The notes under the pieces were generated by a model. It ran no database searches and had not been told where the DNA came from. It saw only the letters and a list, made by a program, of their open reading frames with translations. 64,000 nucleotides of DNA from Meconema thalassinum (taxonomy: Eukaryota; Arthropoda; Insecta; Orthoptera; Tettigoniidae), in contig OX336392.1 of assembly GCA_946902985.2 (NCBI GenBank), positions 24,372,982-24,436,981 of the forward strand. Direction: 5' to 3'. Positions 56,923-64,000 of the stretch are shown here, piece by piece (the stretch's first letter is position 1; each line of letters opens with the position of its first letter). The position numbers were made by a program, and so were the translations under genes.

Positions 56923-58041
56923 CTACCTCCGCCTTCCGGCGTGCCGAGAGGACTTTTTTACATTGAGTTGGGTATTAGCCAATATGTTGCTGAGGTGGAA
57001 ACAAGATACCTCAGTTTTTGTAGCACTGGATTGCAGCCTCCATTTGTGGAAATATCTTCCAAGTTTAGCCAAATCATCTTCAAGTACATTTTCCAAATCT
57101 TCCATATTTTGGTGTCTAGTGGCCAATGCTATGTCATCAGCATAACAAAACTTTTTTGAGTTTGTTTCTGGTAGATCTGATAAGTACAGATTGAAGAGGA
57201 GAGGAGCCAGTACTGAACCCTGTGGGAGGCCATTAGTTAGCTTCTTTCGTTTGCTGATTTTTGAACCCAAGACAATCATATTGTCAATAAGCTGGGCCAT
57301 GGATTTACAGGGAATCACTTTTAGGAATTTATACAGTAGACCTTCTCTCCAAACTGTATCATATGCAGCAGTTAAATCTAAGAAGGCAACGGCTGTTTTC
57401 TGGTGAAGTTGGAAACCAGCTTCTATGTGAGATGTAAGAGCGAGAACTTGATCACAGCAACTTCGGTTTTTCTGGAAACCAGCTTGCTCAATGGGGATGT
57501 CTTGGGTGATACAGGGGCTGATTCTGTTCAAAATCAGTCTTTCAAGAGGCTTATAGGTGCAGCTAAGTAGGGCTATAGGTCGATAGCTCTCAGGCAAATC
57601 TTTTGGTTTCCCAGGTTTTAAGATGGCAATTATTTTGGATTTCTTAAACTGCTTTGGGAGTATTCCTGTTCGGAGAATATCAGAGAAGAAACGAGCCAGC
57701 CATTTTTTTGCATTGTTTCCCATATGTATGAGGAACTCTGGATGGATACCATCAAAGCCAGGTGCTTTTCTAGCTTTCATGTCCTTCAAGGCAATGTTGA
57801 TTTCTTCATGAGTGAAGGGTCCAGAGTATGCAGAATGAGTTGGTGAAGAGGCTTTGAGTTGTTTTAATTTTCTTTTCACCAGTCTTGTGTGATTTACATC
57901 CTGAGTGATTCTGGAAGTTGAGACAATGTGCTTAGCAATCTCATCTGGTGTAATGTTAGATTTCTCTTTTATTATTGGTGTGCTACCCCCAAGTTTCCGC
58001 AGTAAGCTCCAAGCTTTTCTACTGGAGTGACGAAAATCCAT
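56923..58041 (-). pseudogene. Reverse transcriptase of the jockey-like LINE
   Basis: This is the longest RT frame in the window (372 codons). Both catalytic sites look intact: motif A Asp in AFLDLTAAYDT and the YADD pair. The fingers carry ARKAPGFDGIHPEFL and the palm LPQGSVLAPLLFNLY. The Met at the start lies just after a TAA that breaks an otherwise continuous frame (SKTV, stop, EMDFRHSSRKAW), so it is internal. The last residues, KKSSRHAGRRR, are not part of the family and mark the 3' junction. Its product would prime reverse transcription from nicked chromosomal DNA in a live element. Confidence 0.85.
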
Positions 58042-58686
58042 CTCTTAAACAGTCTTGGACCATTTTTCCCTGCGTGCCACATCTAAGCTTCGTAACAGTT
58101 CCTCCGCTACTTCACGGTCTCCATTTCTTAGATATTCATTGTAGAGTGTATCACTCTGCTGATTCCATCCTGGAACATACTCTTTTCTGAAACCTCTTGG
58201 AACGTATTTCTTTGCCACAGAAGTCACCAGGCCAACAAACCTTTGATAGCAACTGCTTTTTGCCGGAATAAACCTGATGCATTTATCTAAGTCGGTTGAG
58301 AACTTCTCCCAATCTGCCTTCAGGAAGTTCCAGCGAGGATGAGGAAATGATGTAATTAATTGGATAGATAGCCCTACTTCTATAAGTACTGGTCTATGTT
58401 GGCTTCGTGGAAAGTCAGCTAGTACTCTTCTTGTTGTAGGTAGGAATTGGCCCTTGTTGTCACTAGAGACAAAACAAAGATCTTGGTTATGTTCATTCTT
58501 CCAAGCAGCAGATCTGAATGTCCCTCGATCTTTTGCATCAAAGATAAGAAGTAGGTTGAGTTCATCAGCCCAGTCAGAAAGAGCAACACCGCAGTCATTA
58601 TTCTTGGCGTATTTCCAATTTTCATGGTGACTGTTGAAATCACCAGCATAAATTGCAGGATGGTTCGCAGGTGAGAGAACGGTAGC
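56923..58686 (-). mobile_element. Non-LTR retrotransposon (jockey-like): endonuclease end plus reverse transcriptase
   Basis: On the minus strand the sequence opens inside an AP-endonuclease (AIYAGDFNSHHENWKYAKNN, about 58,660-58,590; then RGTFRSAAW and QHRPVLIEVGLS). It passes a linker (SVAKKYVPRGFRKEYVPGWN) and enters the RT frame 56,923-58,041. RT motifs are APGFDGIHPEFLIH, YRPIALLSC, GFQKNRSCCDQVLALTS, motif A FLDLTAAYDTVW, GLPQGSVLAPLLFNLYLSDL and motif C YADDIALA. A single TAA at about 58,042-58,047 splits linker from RT. After QLNVK the sequence leaves the family, so the ~300-residue C-terminus seen at 52,143-52,982 is missing. Its 5' end is cut by the RTE-like LINE at about 58,686. 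Confidence 0.87.
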
Positions 58687-58802
58687 CTAAAATGGAAATG
58701 GCACTTCAAATGATTCGGAGAAGGTTAGGGCGTACCCTGCAGGCGACGCGCAGTTCTTTTGGTACTGGGGGAACTGTGAGAAATGGGTGAACAGTAACCG
58801 AA

Positions 58803-59534
58803 ATGAAAGTGAGAATCGTGAATGTCATGACCCTGACAGGCAAGGTGGAGGAGGTGGTAGACTTCATGGAGAGGGAGAATGTTGGGCTGAGAGAAGTGAA
58901 ATGGAAAGGTAAAGGAAGGAAGAAATTGAGGAAAGGATATACATTATACTGGAGTGGTGGCCAAGAGGCAAAAAATGGCGTGGGACTGATAACCTCGAAA
59001 CAACTGGAGGAGTATGTTGAAGTGGTCGAGTGTGTGAGTGACAGAATAATGAAAATTAGAATGAAGATGAAAAATGAATTGATGGACTTCATACAAGTGT
59101 ATGCACCACAGACTGGAAACAGAGAAGAAGATATTGAAGTATTCCTGGAGGATGTAGAAAGAGTAATTTCAGATGTAGAAGTGGTGATCATGGGAGATAT
59201 GAATGCACAAGTCGGAAACGAGAGACAAGGAAAGGAAGAAGTCATTGGACCATATGGATATGGGAAAAAGAACCGGGAAGGAGAGGAACTTGTAAACCTT
59301 TGTGAAAGGAATGGACTGATAGAGGGTAATTCATGGTTTCGGAAGAAAAACAGCAGGAAAATTACGAGATATGGTTGGGGCGATAGAAGAACAAAATCAG
59401 TAATTGACTACTTTCTGGTGGAAAGGACTAATCGCAGAAAGCTGATAGATGTGAAAGCTTTACCAGGAGAAGCATTTGATGGGACCATAGAGTTGTGGTG
59501 GCAAAATTTAGATGGGAAAAATTGGAAAACCTAA
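58803..59534 (+). pseudogene. AP-endonuclease domain of the RTE-like LINE
   Basis: The first 244 codons of the element's coding region. Motifs: the N-terminal VRIVNVMTLTGKVEEVVDFM (WNVRTLTG type, Trp replaced by Val), EVKWKGKGRKKL with the metal-binding Glu, KNGVGLI, QVYAPQTGNREED, GDMNAQVGNERQG, and YGYGKKNREGEELVNLCERN. The end, RTKSVIDYFLVER, corresponds to the catalytic-Asp region. The Met at 58,803 fits an RTE start after a short leader. After GEAFDGTIELWW the frame is shifted: the true continuation (VAKFRWEKLENLKEIRE, WKLKDKTEAT) lies in another phase. It would nick the target DNA for target-primed reverse transcription. Confidence 0.85.
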
Positions 59535-59609
59535 AGGAGATCAGAGAAAGTAAAATAACAGTATGGAAATTGAAAGACAAAACTGAAGCAACAAATCCCA
59601 GTTACTGAA

Positions 59610-61649
59610 GTGGAAAACATAGAAGAGGAATGGTCCCACTTTAAAAAGGCATTTGTTGGTGCAGCAGAGAGTGCTTGTGGTAGGACGTCAACAAGAGTGA
59701 AAGAGAAGGAGACACCGTGGTGGAATGAGGAAGTGAAGAAAGCAGTGAAAGAAAAGAAGTCTGCATGGAAAGAATGGAACCGAGATCAAACAGAAGAAAG
59801 CAAAAGGAAGTATCACGACAGCAAACGGAGGTGTAAGAAAGTGGTAGGAGAAGAAAAGAAGAAAAGTTGGGAAGAATTTACACGAAGAATGGAAACAGAT
59901 ATAAGTGGCAGTAAAAGGATGCTGTATGGGCTTCTAAGAAGTAAGAGGAAAGAAAGAGTTACCACAAAGCTGGTGAAAAAGGAAGATGGAGTGTTGTTGA
60001 CACACCCCGAAGAGACAAAGGGACGATGGAAGGAGTATTTCGATAAGTTATTGAATGTGAGCAATTGTACTGGTGAGATGGAAGTGACACAACCTGACGA
60101 CTCTATAACAGAAGATGATATAACAATGCTGGAGGTGGAATTAGCAGTACAGAAAATGAAGATGGGAAAAGCAACAGGGGTGGATGAAATCAGTGTAGAA
60201 ATGATAAAGGCTGCTGGACCTGTTGGTATGCAATGGTTGTATCGACTGCTAAAGTGTGTGTGGAAACGGAAATGTGTACCAGAAGACTGGGAGAAAGGGC
60301 TAATAATACCAGTGTTTAAGAAGGGGGACAAGAAGGTGTGTGATAACTATAGAGGGATCACCCTCTTATCACAGATAGTAAAAATACTGGAAAGGATATT
60401 AGAAAGAAGAATGAGAAGAAAGGTGGAAGGAGAGTTGCAAGAGGAACAGTATGGCTTCAGGAGTGGAAGATCCACAGTGGACCCAATCTTTAGATTGAGG
60501 CAGGTGATGGAAAAGAACTGGGAATATGGAGAGGATTTGATCATGACTTTCATAGATCTAGAAAAGGCATATGATAGTGTCCCCAGAGAGAAGGTATGGG
60601 AAACCATGGTTAAGAAGAGACTGGAAAGAGAAATGTTGGAAATGGTGCAAGCAATGTACAACAACTGTGTTAACAGGGTACTGACCCCAGTTGGAAAGAC
60701 AGATTGGTTTACGAACAAGACTGGACTAAGATAGGGGAGTGTGCTGTCACCTTTCTTGTTCATAATGGTGATGGATGAAATAGTAAAGGAAACAAAGGAA
60801 GCATATGAACATAAAGAAATGAAGTTACTGTTATTTGCAGATGATATTGTGGTCTGGGGAAGGAACACCGAAGAAGTGCAAAAACAACTAGATGCACTGA
60901 ACGAAAATATTCAGATGTATGGCCTGAAAATCAGTATAGAGAAAAGCAAGACCATGGTGATGACAAGAGGGGAAAGACAAGGAAAGGGCTCTGTGAAAAT
61001 TGGAAGTCAGAGTTTGGAAATGGTGGACACGTTCAAATACCTAGGAAGTGAATTGATGCAAACTGGTAGGTTGGACATGGAGATTGGCAGGAGGGTACAG
61101 CAGAGCAATGCATTCTATCAAAGTGTAAGAAAACTTGTTTGGGATAAGGAAGTACCAAGGCAAAGGAAGGAGGTAATGTATAAAGTGTACTATGTTCTCA
61201 TATTAACTTATGCAGCTGAGACTTGGACCCTGACAAGCAGGCAAGAGAGTAGAATCCAAGCCAGAGAAATGAAATTCCTAAGAAGTATGATAGGAAAGAC
61301 AAGGAAAGACAGAGTGAGGAATGAAGATGTTAGGAAGGAAGTCGGGATGGGAAAACTAAATGAGAGAATTGAGAAGAATAAACTAAGGTGGTTTGGACAT
61401 GAAAAGAAGATGGAGGAAAATAGAATACCAAGACAGATGCTGGAGGCGAAGTGCAAGGGTAAGAGAGCAAGAGGGAGACCTAGAACAAGGTGGATTGATT
61501 CAGTGAAGAACAGCGTAAGGAAAAGAAATCTGGACTGGGACAAGATCGTGGAAGAAGAATGGTGGAAGGAAAGAGGAAAGTGGAGAAGTGCCATAAATAC
61601 CCCGACCCGGCAGGAGCTGGATGATGAAGATGATGATGATGATATGTAG
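59610..61649 (+). pseudogene. Reverse transcriptase and C-terminal region of the RTE-like LINE, one internal stop
   Basis: A single frame of 680 codons with one TAG at 60,732-60,734. Before it: a basic linker with ETPWWNEEVKKAVKEKKSAW, KMGKATGVDEISVEMIKAAG, VFKKGDKKVCDNYRGITLLS, EEQYGFRSGRSTVDPIFRLR and motif A TFIDLEKAYDSVPREKVW. After it: GSVLSPFLFIMVMDEIV, motif C LLFADDIVVW (about 60,830), DTFKYLGSEL, LTYAAETWTLTSR, RARGRPRTRWIDSVKNS and WWKERGKWRSAINTPTR. The catalytic Asp residues are present. The TAG replaces the Gln of the conserved (K/R)QGSVLSP block. The coding part ends directly in the GAT tail, giving an Asp-rich C-terminus. Confidence 0.88.
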
Positions 61650-61650
61650 G

Positions 61651-61691
61651 CCATAGAATTATGTACTAATAGATGAAGATTATTGAGTAGG
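61651..61691. repeat. Small family-A fragment
   Basis: GGCCATAGAATTATGTACTA and TAGATGAAGATTATTGAGTA match the interior of family A (as at 31,550-31,590). It lies between the two LINEs. Confidence 0.55.
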
Positions 61692-61956
61692 TGTAGTTTT
61701 TATATTAAATTAATTTATAGCCGCTTTAACTTAGGAAGTCTTATCAAGTCTTTTACTGTAGATTTACATTATATTAATGCACCATAGAACCATGGGGAGT
61801 AATGAGTAGTGAACTAGAATACTTACAATACATTAAATTGAATACACTATAAAACCATAAAAGGAACGCCAGAAATAAGGAAAAGTTCAGGTACTATGAG
61901 TTGATCAGTCAGATTTTGAAATATAATCCAGAGTCTTTGAAGAACTTGGTGATTTT
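61692..61956 (-). mobile_element. 3' end of an I/jockey-type LINE, left of C3
   Basis: On the minus strand the frame resumes as ITKFFKDSGLYFKI followed by a stop at about 61,915, the type of ending seen in LINEs with an RNase-H/Cys-rich C-terminus. An AT-rich 3' UTR ends in AATATAAAAA near 61,692. The upstream part of the same frame is at 63,822-64,000, beyond the inserted element. Confidence 0.7.
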
Positions 61957-63821
61957 TAGCCTACTTTCGATTTTTGCAAAAAATGAAAGTAGACTTATGA
62001 GATCAACACAGGGCGAAAAAAGTGTGTCTGTCTGTGTGTGTGTATGTGTGTGTGTGAGTCTGTGTGTGTGTGTGTCTGTGTGTGTGTGTGTGTGAGTGTG
62101 TGTACTCTGAATGTCTGTCCCCCCCCCCCCCTATCAATTCGAACACGGTGAATGCGAATTGAACGAAATTTGGTACAGAGGTAGTACTAACAAAAGTCAC
62201 CTCAGTGTCATGTTTTATATCGCCGCCATCTTGACGGAAACGTAATGGCGGCCACACAAATGTTCAAAGCTTAAATCAAATTACGATTAACCTAATCATC
62301 CGATCTCTACCAAATTTTGCAACAACATACCTTGATAGAGGAAGCATCCTTTGACCAAATAACTAGGTCATTAGCCTAATAGTTTGCGGATGGCGGCCAT
62401 CTTTGTGTGAAAATCAGTTCCCCCTATTAATTCAAACACGGTGAAACCAAATGGAACGAAATTTGGTACAGAGGTAGCACTAGCAAAGGGCACCTCAGTG
62501 TCATGTTTTATATCGCCGCCATCTTGACAGAAACGTAATGGCGGCCACACGAATGTTCAAAGCTTAAATCAAATTACGATTAACCTAATCATCCGATCTC
62601 TACCAAATTTTGCAACTACATACCTTTATGGAGGGAGCATCCTTTGACCAATCTAATAGGTTATTAGCCTAATAGTTTGCGGGTGGCGGCCATCTTTATG
62701 TCAAAATTGATTCCCCCTATTAATTCGAACACGGTGGAACCGAATGGAACGAAATTTGATACAGAGGTAGCACTAGCAAAGGGCACCTCAGTGTCATGTT
62801 TTATATCGCCACCATCTTGACTGAAACGTAATGGCGGCCACACGAATGTTCAAAGCTTAAATCAAATTACGATTAACCTAATCATCCGATCTCTACCAAA
62901 TTTTGCAACTACATACCTTTATGGAGGGAGCATCCTTTGACCAATCTAATAGGTCATTCGCCTAATAGTTTGCGGATGGCGGCCATCTTTGTGTCAAAAT
63001 CGATTCTCCCTATTAATTCAAACACGGTGAAACCGAATGGAACGAAATTTGGTACAGAGATAGCACTAGCAAAGGGCATCTCAGTGTCATGATTTATATC
63101 GCCGCCATATTGACAGAAACGTAATGGCGGCCACACAAATGTTCAAAGCTTAAATCAAATTACGATTAGCCTAATCATCCGATCTCTAGCAAATTTAGCA
63201 ACAACATACCCTTATGGAGGGAGCATCCTTTGACCAAACTAATAGGTCATCAGCCTAATATTTTGCGGATGGCGGCCATGTTTGTGTGAAAATCGATTCC
63301 CCTTATCAATTCGAACACGGTGAAACCGAATGGAACGAAATTTGGTACAGAGGTAGCACTAGCAAAGGGCACCTCAGTGTCATGTTTTACATCACCGCTA
63401 TCTTGACGGAAACGTAATCGCGGCCACCCAAATGTTAAAAGCTAAAATGTAATTACGATCAACCTAATAATCTAGTCTCTACCAAATTTTGCAACACCAT
63501 ATCTTTATGTGGGAAACATATTCAGACCAAACTGCAAGAACATCAGCCCAATAGTTTGCAGATGGTGGCCAAGTATGTGTGCAAATCGATTCCCCCTATC
63601 AATTCAAACACGGTGAAACCGAATTGAACGAAATTTGGTACAGAGGTAGCACTAGCAAAGGGCACCTCATATTCATGTTTAATATCCCTATAGCACGTTG
63701 TATTTCAACAAGCTACTACAACCAACATTCAATCATACTCCTTGAAAAGGACAAAGAGTTATAACAATACCCATGCATTTAGGAGAAAGTAGGCTATATG
63801 TTCTTTACTGAACATCTTGTT
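61957..63821 (+). mobile_element. Helentron/DINE-like element, family C, copy C3, six tandem units
   Basis: The 5' end TTTTTAGCCTACTTTCGATT has its foldback GAAAGTAGACTTATGAGATC, then (GT)n and a C10 run. Six ~293-bp units follow, starting with CCCCTAT(C/T)AATTC(A/G)AACACGGTG at about 62,130, 62,421, 62,713, 63,007, 63,299 and 63,591. Each of the first five has the YY1-like GCCGCCAT and inverse ATGGCGGC elements. The 3' end carries GAAAGTAGGCTATATGTTCT, the hairpin GTTCTTTACTGAAC and CATCTTGTT. It is the best-preserved family-C copy. No protein is encoded. Confidence 0.85.
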
Positions 63822-64000
63822 TTGAGCTGTGAATGAGATATGAAGGCCTCACATATCTTCTTGGGAATGGCGTTGTGCTGGCGCCAGTGGTTGTAGAGAG
63901 CACAGTCTGAAATTATGTGCTGCACAGTCAGTACGCTGTTACATGTTGAGCAGATTATTGTCGAGGAGATAGCTGTGAGTGATGTTGGTATGACCTATTC
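63822..64000 (-). mobile_element. LINE C-terminal region (RNase-H-type LINE), right of C3, runs off the window
   Basis: The minus strand encodes IGHTNITHSYLL, then, after a frameshift near 63,962, ICSTCNSVLTVQHIISDCAL, YNHWRQHNAIPKKICEAFIS and HSQL. The order (R)IGHT..THSYLL followed by C..C....TVEHI...C is the classic end of I/jockey/R1-type LINEs after the RNase H domain. Removing copy C3 joins HSQLK to ITKFFKDSGLYFKI. The rest of the element lies beyond 64,000. Confidence 0.8.

Larger units (their letters stand above)
58687..61650 (+). mobile_element. RTE-like non-LTR retrotransposon, nearly full length (~2.97 kb)
   Basis: A ~110-bp leader (GGCGTACCCTGCAGGCGACG) precedes a single long coding region with endonuclease, RT and C-terminal parts, and the element ends in GATGAAGATGATGATGATGA. 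That size, the lack of a separate ORF1 and the (GAT)n tail fit the RTE clade; the assignment is from memory. Three visible defects break the frame: shifts near 59,500 and 59,600, and a TAG at 60,732-60,734 where Gln is expected before GSVLSP. It sits against a truncated jockey-like LINE on the left and a family-A fragment on the right, so it is a fairly recent arrival. The sister fragment at 26,975-29,170 is older. Confidence 0.88.

Noticed and set aside
58706..60868. Long minus-strand frames rich in Ser, Phe and Thr
   Set aside because: They are antisense to the purine-rich coding strand of the RTE-like LINE.
61901..62257. Frames rich in Val/Cys or His/Thr
   Set aside because: They are translations of the GT microsatellite inside family C.

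Overview
The window contains no intact host gene. It is a eukaryotic, repeat-saturated intergenic or heterochromatin-like stretch. Its content suggests a large arthropod genome: several non-LTR retrotransposon clades, an internally deleted mariner, tRNA-derived SINEs, MITEs and Helentron/DINE-like non-autonomous elements. From memory the SINE types resemble those of orthopteran or other polyneopteran insects. That is an unverified impression and not a species call.

Layout. 1-13,657 is a tandem satellite of a ~106-bp monomer (roughly 130 copies) that runs off the left edge. Its right edge is anchored in a dispersed repeat. A second copy of that repeat at 29,823-30,543, on the opposite strand, carries exactly one monomer. 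13,658-18,765 holds non-LTR fragments, a MITE with a TAA duplication, a transposase-like remnant and a Helentron-like element. 18,906-22,745 is a second Helentron-like element followed by a 163-bp tandem array. 23,300-34,624 is a nest: a SINE with target duplication, a deleted DNA transposon, an RTE-like LINE split by a MITE with a TA duplication, the satellite-parent repeat, and one Helentron-like element inserted in another. 34,625-42,440 holds a recurring repeat family with SINEs, a deleted mariner and LINE tails. 42,898-49,769 holds Helentron-like copies around a LINE whose reading frame is split by one of them. 51,451-55,105 holds a LINE 3' end and a ~0.95-kb tandem duplication. 55,200-64,000 holds a Helentron-like copy, a jockey-like LINE fragment, a nearly full-length ~2.97-kb RTE-like LINE with three frame defects, and another Helentron-like element inserted into a LINE with an RNase-H-type C-terminal region.

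How the parts relate. Two themes run through the window. First, the big satellite appears to have been amplified from a short internal segment of a dispersed repeat. Second, a superfamily of elements of about 0.9-2.2 kb shares a TAGCCTA(C/T)TTTC terminus, a subterminal inverted copy of it, a 3'-terminal hairpin and T-tract insertion without obvious target duplication. Its members carry internal tandem units studded with GCCGCCATNTT motifs. Three of the insertions interrupt recognisable sequence, which lets the empty site be inferred. All coding traces are mobile-element genes broken by stops, frameshifts, truncation or nested insertion.
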